64,000 bases of DNA from Phytophthora hibernalis (GCA_012656075.1 JAAKBF010000210.1:62001-126000), one strand, 5' to 3'. Counted from the stretch's first letter, positions 22,831-32,955 are shown. Notes: a model not told the origin generated them from the sequence alone. Made by a program: numbers and translations.

Positions 22831-24500
22831 CTAAGCAGTGGCAAAATCTAAAATCTCCCCTGTAAGGCGATCAAAAGTCAGCTCCTGCTCGCTAATCACT
22901 AGGACGATCATATTTACTCCTTGACATCCAGCGTTCGTACCTTGGATCTGGATCGCCTGTGGTACATCGCGCTCGGTTAGGCGGCTAACATCAGCGATAA
23001 GGACACGGTTAGTTAGCGACCACGTCTGATAGTCAAGTAATCCATTCACCAACTCAGGAGTCAGATCTCCGTTAATCGAAGCGATTTTAGCCAGCTCATT
23101 GTGAAAATGATGAAAATCATAATCATGACTAATGTCAAATACCTGACTAGAACCAATACGAACATTGAAATTGCGAATGCTTGACCCAGGGTGGAGAGTC
23201 CAAGGAGCCGAATCAAACGGACTCTGGAACTCTTGTACGCCAGCAGAAGCAAAACTGCCGGTCTGTTCAGCTAAGGGTAGTACTATTACGTATTTAGCGT
23301 TCTTAACACTTGCCGATAATAGTAGATCGAAAGAAGCATTAAGCTGCGACGACTGCTTACCGATACCGGCTCGCTGACCAAACCATTGGGCGTAACAGTC
23401 ATTGTATCGAACCTTCTTCACTGGTTTTGAGATAATTGACTGAGGGTTCTCGAGATGTACGAACGGAACGTAGAGGCGGGTAGTAGTAAATGGCATGTAA
23501 GTACCATTAACATCAGGTTCAAGGGCATTGACTACGGCACCCCAGGAAATACTGAACCCGGCAGAAGCAGCAAGAACACCAGCCATAGGATTACCAGTGG
23601 AGGATGCTGAAACCATTACAAGACATATATTACCACTTGCAAGAGTAGTGCCCGTTAGCGACATACCCTTCGTAGCATCTACAGCAACAGTACAAGTACC
23701 CTGATTGACACGGAAGCGCAGACGAATCTGACGATTAGCCATGAGGTCAGGCTCCTTGAAGATTGGATGGAGGTCTGTTAGCTTAATCTTTAGCATATAG
23801 TTCCACGTTCCCATAATAACGTTAGCAGTAGCCGCACCAGCTACAAAGGCACCACGAGCGGTTTGATTAGCAATGGTGGTCGAAGCCGCAGCTCCACCTA
23901 CAGATGGCCACGACGAAGAGAAATCGGAATCAGCATTAGGAGGGTTCGATATCAGCCGCTTTACGAGACCCTCATTAGGAATGGTTGCACCCCGGCAGGA
24001 GCAGACGTGGTGAAAGTGGAAGAGAAGGCTGCAGTGTTTGTGTATCCATCACCGTTAGTGGAATTTGTTGCAGAGCTGTATGAGACGGATTGAGCAGTAT
24101 CGGGGAATAGGAAGGACTCCGCACCATGCTTCTCAACGTACTGAGGACTATAGCTTGTCTGAGCACGGATATTGTTCCAAAAGAGCTTATAGTCAGCCAT
24201 AGAGACAATGGTTTTACCATTCAGTTCAAGCGACATGCTATTGATAACATTCCAGTTGCCACACTTCAATGTGGAACAGAAACGATTGGCAGCAGCGGTC
24301 TGAGCATTAGCACCATTCTTCATCGATACCTTGTACGGGAGCATGATGTAGGCATCGCGAAGACAAGCAAATCCTTCAGAGCCGTTAAGCTGAGCAGTTG
24401 CGTCGATAGTAATAACACCATTCTGATACGATCCCTGATGAAGATCGATTACAAACGGTACTCGCTTGCCAGAAGAACCTTGATCTCCGGAATTCTGATG
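22831..24500 (-). CDS. Candidate double-jelly-roll major capsid protein, frame-broken
   Basis: Read on the minus strand, coding similarity starts near 24500 (QNSGDQGSSGKRVPF) and runs through KCGNWNVINSMSLELNG, a pattern I associate with major capsid proteins of polinton-like viruses. A frame change at a four-base run (23990-23993) separates it from the next segment, which continues to 22831 with beta-rich sequence. Total length is about 555 residues, right for a double jelly roll. No ATG is visible at the 5' end and TAG stands at 24503-24501. The protein would form the hexon-like shell. Assignment rests on length, context and motif, not on a search. Confidence 0.72.
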
Positions 24501-25034
24501 CTACTGGTTATGTATAGTACGATTGGCGTTTTCGGCAAGGAAAGTAATAAAATCAAGCCATCTATAACTAAGAAAATCAATTGGCAACTTACGCTCAAAT
24601 CATTTGTAGATATGGTCAGATCGAAAGGACTTGACTTAGAGATGATTGGTGATGCGGATAAAGAACTTGATGCGAATGATTACACTGAAGGTGTAGGAGA
24701 GGCACGCCAAGGTATGATGGCTGGAGTTGATGAAGGCATGGATCAAAACCTATCCAATGCTGACAACGATGCTAAACAAATGTTAGTTGATTTCTACTCA
24801 CGACTTCGTTCCAAGGGTATTAATATCCCGTTCAGGCTAAAACCATTTGTTGAGGTTAAAGATAGAGTTAAAATGCACCCAGACTACTATTTTGGTGAGC
24901 CATCTGAAACCAAACCCTTGAATATTAGAAATGGGAAACACAAGCAAGTATCTGGAGAAGCGATGAAGGGGTCGATGAAGAATATTAGATGGATGGATTC
25001 ATTCATATCGTTGCTTGATGGATTTGAGGATTAA
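24498..25034 (+). CDS. Polinton protein of unknown function, acidic then basic
   Basis: The credible part begins at ATG 24498 or 24510; the open frame upstream is only the shadow of the capsid gene. It encodes about 175 residues with GLDLEMIGDADKEL, an acidic region and RSKGINIPFRLKPF. It ends at a stop overlapping the next ORF by 17 nt (ATG at 25018). The dense packing with 25018-25988 suggests a virion-related set. I do not recognise a domain. Confidence 0.6.
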   Translation: MLLVMYSTIGVFGKESNKIKPSITKKINWQLTLKSFVDMVRSKGLDLEMIGDADKELDANDYTEGVGEARQGMMAGVDEGMDQNLSNADNDAKQMLVDFYSRLRSKGINIPFRLKPFVEVKDRVKMHPDYYFGEPSETKPLNIRNGKHKQVSGEAMKGSMKNIRWMDSFISLLDGFED

Positions 25035-25347
25035 ATATCTCAAGGAAGTTGAGTATCCCTTCCCATCAAATGATGAGGAAGCAGCAAAATTGGTTAAGGA
25101 TAAGAAACTTGATCAGCAGAGGCGCAAAAATCTTGATGATAATCTTAAAATATTAAACGAAGCAATACTGAATATGGGACATGATATCAGACGACAAGGT
25201 ACTGAACCATATATAAAAATACGTTTGCAAAAGCTCCATGATGACTCTGAACGAGCTTATCAGAAATATGGAGAGGTTCAAAAGCGACATGCAGAGGCTA
25301 AGAAGGCTGTGAAAGGAAGTAGCTCAAAATCAGCTCGATCGGCCTAA
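25018..25347 (+). CDS. Helical, Lys/Glu-rich Polinton protein (may be fused to the next ORF)
   Basis: About 109 residues, highly charged and probably coiled coil (LDDNLKILNEAILNMGHDIR). The stop overlaps the ATG of the following ORF as TAATG. A single extra base in the CC at 25343-25344 would fuse the two frames, matching the break pattern seen elsewhere in this element. It is therefore either a translationally coupled pair or one protein of about 320 residues. Confidence 0.6.
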   Translation: MDLRIKYLKEVEYPFPSNDEEAAKLVKDKKLDQQRRKNLDDNLKILNEAILNMGHDIRRQGTEPYIKIRLQKLHDDSERAYQKYGEVQKRHAEAKKAVKGSSSKSARSA

Positions 25348-25988
25348 TGGCAGCAAAATCAGCTATGAGAGCTACTAAAGCGGTATTCAACGCTAAGTCT
25401 ATGGCTTATAGCGACGCGGTCAACAAAGACAGTGGAAGTGGATTGAAGGGTCGTGGTCTAAGAGGGGCTGGTGGGGCTCCACTGGAAGGTGTTGTCCGTC
25501 GTGGAAGAACCTACAATCTCAATACGATTCCGGGCTTAGCTACGCCAAGTGCCTACGTATATCGTCAGCTTGGAAGCAAGTATATCCGTATTCCTGACCT
25601 CGATGCTAAGACCCTTGTCATCGTTCAACCAAATCGCAGAAAATGTGGTCCTAAGTGTCAGATCAGTGATAGTCTTCAAGCCATGATCAGGACTCTTGTA
25701 TACAAGCAACACATTGATCAGCCAACGTATGATAAGCTCAGCATCGATGATAAAAAAATGTTCAAGGAGATCCTTGCAATAACTCATCTTCAGTACAATT
25801 TCCACGATAAGCTCACGGATCCATTGGAAACCCTACGCGCTGAGTATGATAAGCTGAAAGGGGAGATGGAGTTAGGGAATGATAATCCGAGCATCATCAA
25901 GCAGCTCAAGTCTCTCACTGTGGATACGTACAGCAACCGAATGATTGATGATAATGAGTTTAAGCAAATTATAACTCGACTATTATAA
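25347..25988 (+). CDS. Conserved polinton-like-virus protein, possibly virion-associated
   Basis: 213 residues. A Gly-rich segment GSGLKGRGLRGAGG is followed by GLATPSAYVYRQLGSKYIRI and a helical tail with YDKLKGEMELGNDNPSIIK. A C-terminal helix with a GNDN-type motif after a Gly-rich linker recurs, as far as I recall, in capsid-cluster proteins of polinton-like viruses and virophages. A structural or assembly role is inferred from that and from its place between the capsid and fibre genes. Confidence 0.6.
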   Translation: MAAKSAMRATKAVFNAKSMAYSDAVNKDSGSGLKGRGLRGAGGAPLEGVVRRGRTYNLNTIPGLATPSAYVYRQLGSKYIRIPDLDAKTLVIVQPNRRKCGPKCQISDSLQAMIRTLVYKQHIDQPTYDKLSIDDKKMFKEILAITHLQYNFHDKLTDPLETLRAEYDKLKGEMELGNDNPSIIKQLKSLTVDTYSNRMIDDNEFKQIITRLL

Positions 25989-25995
25989 ACGAATC

Positions 25996-26231
25996 ATGTT
26001 CTTCTTCAACCCCGCATTATTTCCAGCTCATCTGGCAGCTATGGCGATAACGCCGATAACAATGTTGCTGAACTCAAAGCTATCATGAAGAATCTCATCA
26101 TTCATGACCGACCTCAGAAGACTCAGGCAGCTGTATGGGCAACCGATCTTGACAAGTCAATCAAGAAGGTAGATGCAGCGACTCAGACGGACGGTGGGCG
26201 CTTGTGGCTTACCAGCCGGAAAAAAGACTAA
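25996..26231 (+). CDS. Small Polinton ORF, frame-broken
   Basis: ATG at 25996 opens MFFFNPALFPA. After a frame change at CC 26023-26024 the frame continues GSYGDNADNNVAELKAIMK to a TAA at 26229-26231. The N-terminal hydrophobic patch and helical body look like a short structural or membrane-interacting protein of about 78 residues. Too short for a confident family call. Confidence 0.45.
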
Positions 26232-26309
26232 AACTGTGAAGACGTTCGCTATTTGATCGAAGATCAAGTGGTGTAAGACACGCGATCAAGATCTCTTAGT
26301 CTTTCTAAT

Positions 26310-26546
26310 CTAAGCGATTCCACTCCGCATAGCTCTATTAGCCATGCCTCGGTAAATGCTAATTTTTGTCGGCCACATGGATCTCCATGATCGCATCTTC
26401 CCCGTCTTCGCGTCTCTGATAGGGACGAAAGCACTATCTCCGAGAGTTACAATCTGATCAGCGTGCATGATTGTTGATCCTATGACCTGACTCGGTTCAT
26501 CGCTAGTTAAATTACTTTTGAGCTGTTTACTAGGTACGCACCCCAT
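26310..26546 (-). CDS. Small protein with N-myristoylation/palmitoylation signal MGCVPSK
   Basis: 78 residues starting MGCVPSK: Gly2, Cys3 and Ser6 form the classic dual-acylation signal of Src-family kinases and calpain-like membrane proteins. No other domain is recognised. The start overlaps the 3' end of the fibre frame by 17 nt, and CTATAT lies just upstream (26553-26558). A membrane-anchored role during entry, assembly or egress is inference. Confidence 0.6.
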   Translation of the reverse strand: MGCVPSKQLKSNLTSDEPSQVIGSTIMHADQIVTLGDSAFVPIRDAKTGKMRSWRSMWPTKISIYRGMANRAMRSGIA

Positions 26547-28682
26547 GACTCTCTATATTAGCCAAACGATTTTTCAAATCTTCAATTTCAGACATCAGAT
26601 GTTGGATCATCTTCATGTTATAAGCACTGATACGACTATAATCCACATTGAGTTGCTGCTTAGCAGGCTCTAACGAGGATCATCTCCCTCCTCGATATCG
26701 TCTCGATAGTAAATAGAGGTTAAATCTGTTAGGTGAGCTTTAACGAGGTCTTGAGCAATGAGACCAACCTCTTGTCCAGGGCGGTTTTCAGACTCGACCC
26801 AATCGTATAGCTTCACGTCACATTGTTCATAAAGGATCTTGATGCGATCGATTGGAGCTGATTGGATGTTTCGCTTAAGTCTTCGATCTGATGTCACTGC
26901 CATAGCATCGCATAGGAGGTATCCTCCAAAAATCGCACTCACGTTGTATACAATAGGTCCCAAGGCAGATTCGGTAACGCCCAAAACTGTTCGTAGGCGA
27001 TAAACCGTTGAGCTGCCAGACCCAAAGGTGTATGAGGCGCTATTTGGAACATGAAGAGGTACAGAAGGGGTCGTTGTACCAATGCCAAGCCGTCCGGCTG
27101 TTGTAATGATCATTTGAGTGGCATCGTTTACACCAAATCGCAGATCGTTGTTAGTTTTAGTACCAATCCATGCTGCGTTTGTTGATGTTGAGAGTGTCCC
27201 ATTATGGACCTCGATCTGAAATTCAACTGGAGTTAGATTTGAACCAACGAAACGACACATACGAGTGTATGACCCATCCAAATAATCGAGGCCATTTCCT
27301 TGGATGCGTAGATATTCGCTATCGGTCGCTTCACCGATCGCCAACTCTGTTAATACTCCTACAGTTGTTATAGCCGATTGGTTCCTATAGCCAAGGAATC
27401 CGTTTATGAGCCCTCCAGAAACAGTCAGCGAAGTTAGCATACCCAGAGAAGTTATATTAGGCTGCGCGGCGGTCGATAAGGTTCCTGTAATATTCGTCGC
27501 TCTGAATGTCCCATTAACATCCAGTTTACACGCTGGAGATATACCGATTCCCACATCTCCTGAACTTGTTATTCGCATCCTATCTACATTATCTGTTAGA
27601 AATGATAGGTTTGAATTGGTAGAGGTTCCAAAATAAGCTACGCCCGGTATTACCATGTCATCGATCCACGATATTAAACTGATCGTTCCATTTGAATGAT
27701 TAAATCCTTGCCCCGATGCTGTCGTTTTCAGGAGACCTGCCGCTGTCAGCGTACTTAAACCAGAAATACTGCGCGATGCTCCTGAGAATGTTTAGTCGCC
27801 TCCAATCGTAAGACCAGTAAGTACTCCAACCGATGTAATATTTGTCTGCGCTGCTGTCTGTAGCGTACCGGTGATCGCAGTTGCTGTCAGCGTACTCAAT
27901 CCAGTTATCGATCTCGATGCTCCTGAGAAGGTCAGATTAGCATCTATTATGCTATCCCTACCGATATAGATACCCCCAGATAGCCTAAAAGACCCAGAGG
28001 TTGATCCGGTTGATGCTTCAGTTGAAGGTATTGAGAAATTCCCAGCTTTGTTCATGAGCAATCGATATGCTCCATCCGAATGAATATAAAACGTTTCTGC
28101 ATAGGTAGTTCCTGCTGATCTGATACCAATCTCTGTTGTCAAAGTCGGAACAGATAGCACTAAATTGGCTCGTCCGTTGGGCACCAGTGAGTTGATAGCG
28201 ATCTGATTGCTATTGTTTTGAACCGTAAGACCAGATAGAGTACCCAGTGATGTAATATCAGTCTGCGCTGGAGATTTTATGCTTCCATATATATTACTGG
28301 CTGTAAGCGAGGTGATAGTACCGATTTCACCCGATGCGCCCAGCACGAGTGCCTTGTTGTTTGCTGCAATACCAGGTATGATACCGAGAACGTAGGTGGG
28401 GGCAGATGATACGCTGGAACCATTCACTATTAGGCTGTTACAAGAAAATGCTCCAATTCCACTAACATCATTGTTAGTACCCGGAACGAGGGCTACGCCT
28501 TGTGTCGCTGTTCCAGGAGTAATTCCTGTTATATACGTCAATCGATAATCATTCTTACTGAGATAAAGCGTCTGAGCATAGTCATAGGTTAGATATCCAC
28601 TGGCATCCAACGTTAGATAGAATGCAGGACTATAGATAGGCGATTCAAATATTGGCTTGGGATAAGAGAAACCTGAACTCAT
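26530..28682 (-). CDS. Tail-fibre-like protein with Peptidase_S74 intramolecular chaperone
   Basis: The N-terminal 300 residues are low-complexity, with repeats such as LTATAITGTLQTAAQTNI and GLTIGG, typical of beta-helical fibre shafts. Near the C-terminus SDRRLKRNIQ begins an S74 chaperone domain, which trimerises phage and giant-virus fibres and then cuts itself off. A coiled coil (ISAYNMKMIQHLMSEIEDL) closes the gene. A TAA at 27792-27794 interrupts the shaft, inside a repeat whose sister copy has a sense codon there. A frame change at 26672-26673 falls just before the coiled coil. The likely role is host-cell attachment. It shares a 47-bp divergent promoter with the ATPase. Confidence 0.82.
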
Positions 28683-28729
28683 TTTGTTTTCTCTCGAGCT
28701 ATATACATCGAGTGATTAAAGATACGACC
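28683..28729. promoter_or_regulatory. Divergent promoter between fibre and packaging ATPase
   Basis: Only 47 bp separate the two start codons. The segment contains a near-palindromic AGCTATATACATCG; CTATATAC at 28699-28706 reads as a TATA-like box on both strands, about 25 nt from each ATG. Confidence 0.6.
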
Positions 28730-29387
28730 ATGAGCTCGCTTATCCCAAACTATGATGATGCTATCCCTAAGAAGTATCGCAAAGCTTCTGCTAAGACTAT
28801 CCCTGATTTAGATATCAAGAGCCTGTTTAGAATGTTAATATTAGGACCAAGCTATTCAGGGAAGACTAATTTACTAATGTTCATCCTTAAGCATTCTCCT
28901 AACGTTTTTGCTCATCTTCATGTAATTGCTAGGAACCCTTCTCAACCTATTTACGACTACCTCAATGAAAAGCTTGAAGGTTTTATCACACTCTATGATA
29001 CTCCTCCTAACGTTGATACGGTCAGACGAACACCAATGAATAGTAATAAAATCGAACTTGTCATCATAGATGATTATGGAGCGGATAAGCTACTTCAGAA
29101 AAACACATTTAGTGGATTCTTCATCAGAGGTCGACACCATCTCTTGAGCACTATCTTTATAGCTCATTCATACTTCGCAACAGATAAATTACTGAGACTC
29201 AACTCTGAGTATGTCGCAATTCTAAAGGCTAATAGCAAGCGGGATTACAGATGGTTGTTCGCGATTTTAATATCCCTAAGGTAAATGAAAAGTCCATCAT
29301 GGAGTATTATAATCAGGCAACGAAACACAAAGGACTGCTACTCTTGGTGGATTCAGTGAAAAGCGAGCTTCGGTATAATTTTGATTG
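28730..29387 (+). CDS. FtsK/HerA-type DNA-packaging ATPase (A32-like), one frame change
   Basis: From ATG 28730 the Walker A motif GPSYSGKT is at residues 39-46 and Walker B VIIDD at 111-115, followed by an arginine-rich segment (IRGRRHHL-like, FIRGRHHL). These are hallmarks of the ATPase that drives genome packaging in Polintons and NCLDV. A frame change at the TT of 29245-29246 splits off the last 45 residues, which continue to a TGA at 29385-29387. Length about 218 residues is normal. It is adjacent to the penton gene, a frequent arrangement. Confidence 0.88.
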
Positions 29388-29443
29388 ACCTATTGCTATA
29401 GATGACTAATTCTGAATTATCAATCAGAAAAATGCTTAGCTTC

Positions 29444-29452
29444 ATATATATA
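29444..29452 (+). promoter_or_regulatory. TATA-like box of the penton gene
   Basis: TATATATA lies only 7-15 nt before the ATG at 29459. Comparable boxes near ATGs occur at 22483, 26553, 28699, 31178, 32968 and 34171, suggesting an element-specific promoter. Confidence 0.55.
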
Positions 29453-29458
29453 ACAAAA

Positions 29459-30333
29459 ATGTCAAGCTTTATCAAAATTGACAGCACCAATCTAATCCAA
29501 GATGGATACAACTCGACTTGGAAATACTCATTCCCTGGTTCAGCTGCCGACTTTCATGATGTTGTTTGGGCAGTCCAAAGCATCAGTATGTACAACAGTG
29601 AGTATAACATTGATGCGATGCAGTTCCTAAATACAAGCTTCAAGATCGAAGTTCCGACTGCGGCTACCACCTCCACCGTCAGTATCAATCTCCCAGATGG
29701 AATTTACTCCTACGATGATATCAATCGTAGCATCCAGACTGCTCTCGTTAATGCTGGAGCGTATTTGATTAATGCATCTGGGGAAAAGTATTTTATGTCC
29801 AATTATCAGAGAATAGCGTGTATTATGCTGCTCGGTTTGATTTCAGCCCTACACCATCATCTCTACCTACCGCTGGTGGTACTTGGACAAGACCTGCTAC
29901 TGGTCTATACTCATCTGGTGGAACTGGATTGCCTACGACTACACGAGTGCCCCGACTGATCATCGATTATGACGAGTTTGGAAAGGTTGTTGGTCTAACT
30001 GCTGCTTCTTACCCATCCGCGCCTGCAACGGTTGCAAGTGCTCAACTTTCGAACATGATACCACAGATTCACCCTACTTCATCCTACATCGTGCGATGTG
30101 ATCTAATTAAAAATGAATATGTAGCAAGCGGTGATATTCTGAGTGCATTCGATCGAGGAGATGCATCTGTTGGTCAGCTGATATCGTACAAACCCAGTCA
30201 GTACGCATGGATGAATTGCCACAATGACTCTAGGTCAACGATTACTGTCAGTATCTACAACCAAAATGATAAAAAGGTGATCTTTCGCGATACATCAGTC
30301 TCGATCATGCTGTTGCTGAGACCCCGGCACTAA
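29459..30333 (+). CDS. Candidate penton (minor capsid) protein, one frame change
   Basis: ATG at 29459 starts MSSFIKIDSTNLI; the upstream in-frame ATG at 29402 is less likely because it precedes the TATA box. The sequence has FHDVVWAVQSISMYNSEYNI and INLPDGIYSYDDINRSI, motifs I associate with single-jelly-roll pentons of polinton-like viruses. A frame change at AA 29812-29813 moves the remaining 170 residues to a second frame ending at 30333. Total about 290 residues. It would occupy the fivefold vertices of the capsid. Confidence 0.7.
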
Positions 30334-30372
30334 AACAAATTGGTGCGATAATGCTACTTTTTTAACCAAAGC

Positions 30373-31169
30373 TCATAATTTGAAAGAGCCACCTGTCTTA
30401 CGCATTGAACGGATCCTAGCCATGTGATCCTTAGCTGCTTGGGAACCCTTAACGATTTTCTTACCCTTTGGCTTGACAACACCTTCGGTGGGGTCACTGA
30501 CGCAGTCAGTTGGCCGTACCGTTCGTCTGAGCGCAAGCTCAACGCCTACTCCATAACGACGACGGACCTCGCCTCGAATCGACTTAATCAAGTCCCCATG
30601 CTCAGGTTTGGTCACCTTTGATAGTAGGTACTTCTCTCCAGCATCAACAACATCGGTTAGAACGCCTTTGCGTTTAGCATACGAAAGCGCACGCTTTGCT
30701 CCTTTCTTAACATCAGACATAGTTAGTCGTCCTCCTTCCGTTTCACTATCAGAGTCATATACACCAATTCCAGTCATGGAACGGATGGCGGCTCTTGCTG
30801 GGATAGCACCCTGTGGAGCTCCGAGTGCGCTTGCGAGAGAGGGGACAGCAACGTCGGCAGCGCGAGACAATAGACCTGAGTCCTTCAACGTCTTATAACC
30901 CTTTTAATAGTGCTCCATATCGAGGACCAGATTGATCCTCCTTGAGCCCTCTTATACCCCTTCTTGACTTCGTGTCTGGTGATGTCAAGACGAACACCGC
31001 GACCCGCCTTACGAGACTTGAGTGCCTTCTCATATGAAGCGGGGTGAAGATGGATAACAGATCCACTACCTTTGAGCTGGTCAGCTGTAAGACTTAGCTT
31101 ACCAGTCTTGAAAGCTTTGGTCAGCTTAGGAGCTGGAATATCACTGGAGATCGTTAATTCACGATACAT
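30373..31169 (-). CDS. Basic core/PX-like virion protein with amphipathic segment, one frame change
   Basis: The start at 31169 gives about 94 residues that are Lys/Arg-rich and end in GGSIWSSIWSTI, a Trp-rich amphipathic helix. A frame change at a four-base run (30902-30905) leads into 170 more residues with VPSLASALGAPQGAIPARA and a basic end (KDHMARIRSMRKTGGSF). The second frame has only a TTG as start, so I read both as one gene. Trp-rich amphipathic helices and basic tails recall adenovirus core and membrane-lytic proteins; a DNA-condensing or membrane-disrupting role is inference. CTATAT sits at 31178-31183. Confidence 0.6.
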
Positions 31170-31190
31170 GATTAATCTATATTTCCTGAA

Positions 31191-31570
31191 CTAAAGTATG
31201 GTTAAATTTAAATCTTTCATCTTTGAAAATACTTGAGGTTTCTTGTGTTGCTTGGAATAGAGCCAAAGCATACACCAAATTCCGCAGTAATCACCATACG
31301 TACCCTGGTACTGCTTGGGATTATACTTCCCGATTCCATATTTTGTTGGAGCTGCCTCACCCATTGAATCAAAGAATTCACCATTATGGACAGCCTGCCA
31401 GTGTCCTACATCGAGATTAGGTGTCCGTAGTAAAACCAGATATGACCCTTTCTTAGATATTGGCTTCGTTATTTCATTCGATTCAAAGATTTCATCCAAA
31501 TGTACTCCATTTTTTTCGCGAGTTCGATCAGATCATGATCGGATGTGATTGGCTTGATAAGGTCGCTCAT
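31191..31570 (-). CDS. Adenovirus-type cysteine protease (maturation protease), one frame change
   Basis: The main frame contains VGHWQAV (catalytic His), FFDSMGE (acidic residue of the triad), Gln in KQYQG (oxyanion hole) and DYCGIWCM (nucleophilic Cys), all in the order and spacing of the AVP/C5 family. An ATG at 31570 opens a different frame that meets this one at a seven-base run (31510-31516). Without that change the main frame has only TTG at 31499. About 126 residues in total, short but normal for Polinton proteases. It would process capsid precursors. Confidence 0.88.
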
Positions 31571-31665
31571 AATATTTAATTTCGTTCAAGGGTTGCTTCG
31601 TTCGTTCCTTTAAGGATAGGGACAATCTTTTCATTAAACCATTGGATTCAAGTAGATCCTTATTC

Positions 31666-32397
31666 TTAGCAATGATCAAGTAAGTACATTTTGAATTTAC
31701 TATCAGACTGATCGAAACTTGTTGAAGTTGAATTATCTAAGAGAAAGCTATCCTCAAGTCGTTGTTTGCTTTGCTTATAGTCATCATCTGAAGAATAGTT
31801 GTGTCTTTTTAATCCTTTAGTACGGTGCCAAACCTGATGTAGTGCATTTTGATCCTCTTTACCCATTTCATTGCGTTCTCGTTTCTCATTGAGACGGGTT
31901 TCCCATCGAGTCGCGGGCTTTGCCCGCTTGGTATAACTGAGAAATCGAGCGTCAGTAGTTAGAATCACAACGATATGGTCGTATGTATTACTCCAATTAA
32001 TGCTTGGAACTAAAACAAGCTTGTTTAATTTAATATTGTATGTCTTTGCTCCATTTTTAATATAATACTTCGTTAGCTGGCGTCCATTAGAATTGAGTGG
32101 ATGAATACCCAATTCTGCAAGGATCGGATATGTCTCAAATATGTCTGCAACTGCTTGTTTTGATCGTAACTGTTCATCGATCTCATCGTTGCCGTCATCA
32201 CTAAACAAAGCATCATCCTTATCCTCATTAACCTTATCCTCACTAACCCCAATATCTGATGTCGTTGGTACCGCCTGAACGTTTCGATCAGTTGTGTCGG
32301 GGCGAGCATTTACTCCAGTCTCTACCATAATGGGGCGAACATTTACTACAGGGTCAGTTGAGACCTCAGGGTTTGTTTGGGAGTTTTTATCACTCAC
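31666..32397 (-). CDS. Unknown Polinton protein with disordered acidic N-terminus
   Basis: 243 residues: about 85 disordered, Thr/Asp/Glu-rich residues, then a compact region with AVADIFETYPILAELGI and LTKYYIKNGAKTYNIKLNKL, then a charged tail. No family recognised. It overlaps the next gene (32394-32609) by four bases in an ATGA arrangement, suggesting coupled expression. Position between protease and integrase suggests a virion or assembly role but nothing proves it. Confidence 0.6.
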   Translation of the reverse strand: MSDKNSQTNPEVSTDPVVNVRPIMVETGVNARPDTTDRNVQAVPTTSDIGVSEDKVNEDKDDALFSDDGNDEIDEQLRSKQAVADIFETYPILAELGIHPLNSNGRQLTKYYIKNGAKTYNIKLNKLVLVPSINWSNTYDHIVVILTTDARFLSYTKRAKPATRWETRLNEKRERNEMGKEDQNALHQVWHRTKGLKRHNYSSDDDYKQSKQRLEDSFLLDNSTSTSFDQSDSKFKMYLLDHC

Positions 32398-32609
32398 CGT
32401 TTTTTAAAGGGCTCAGACGACCCGGTTGTGGAATCTGTCTGTGTTGATGTGGTAGTTATACTAATAGTTTTACCTACGTCGCTCGCCCACGATGCACCTT
32501 CATACATATCACGCTTAGCATTAGCTTGTCGAACACGACGTTGAGTTCTTTCAAGAAGATCCTGTCGCTTTTGCTCTCTCTGAGCGAGGGATGTGAAATT
32601 TGGAAACAT
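32394..32609 (-). CDS. Small basic Polinton protein, unknown
   Basis: 71 residues, Arg/Gln-rich helix (QREQKRQDLLERTQRRVRQ) then a Thr/Ser tail with TSTQTDS. The TQT-type peptide resembles dynein-light-chain-binding motifs, a weak resemblance only. It overlaps the downstream ORF by four bases. Confidence 0.45.
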   Translation of the reverse strand: MFPNFTSLAQREQKRQDLLERTQRRVRQANAKRDMYEGASWASDVGKTISITTTSTQTDSTTGSSEPFKKR

Positions 32610-32664
32610 TGTTGTCTAAATCCAATATCAAACGAGTCATAAAAATGAGTAGTCTTAAATTCTC

Positions 32665-32955
32665 TTACCAATAGCTTGGCATGACTGAGTCGTGGCGAAA
32701 CGAAGAGTACGAATGGCAAATATGCTTTCGCTCATTGTGAAGACTTAGATAACGATCCTTGATGCAATGGAATGGAACTCCAAATATTGCTTCCAACTCA
32801 TGGCGATACTTATGATTTACTACCGTTTTTCGAAAATTGGCTGATGCATCAAGGTTCATTAGTTCGTTCTTGATTCGGCTTACTTCCTGGATAATCCATA
32901 GCTTCCGCTGAAGCTTAGCAAGCTCACGGTCCTTTTCTAAACAACTGGGGCACAT
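32665..32955 (-). CDS. Small protein with N-terminal CxxC, unknown
   Basis: The ATG at 32955 gives MCPSCLEKDRELAKLQRKL; the open frame upstream has only a TTG. ATATATAG at 32968-32976 precedes it. The CPSC pair is followed by a coiled coil and RHELEAIFGVPFHCI, so metal binding with the later Cys/His residues is possible. About 96 residues. No family recognised. Confidence 0.5.
   Translation of the reverse strand: MCPSCLEKDRELAKLQRKLWIIQEVSRIKNELMNLDASANFRKTVVNHKYRHELEAIFGVPFHCIKDRYLSLHNERKHICHSYSSFRHDSVMPSYW

Noticed and set aside
24126..24497. Upstream half of a 302-codon plus-strand frame
   Set aside because: It is the shadow of the capsid coding sequence on the other strand; credible plus-strand coding starts at 24498 or 24510.
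30373..30888. Independent 171-codon gene starting at TTG
   Set aside because: No ATG is available and the sequence joins naturally to 31169-30885 across one homopolymer; treated as one gene.
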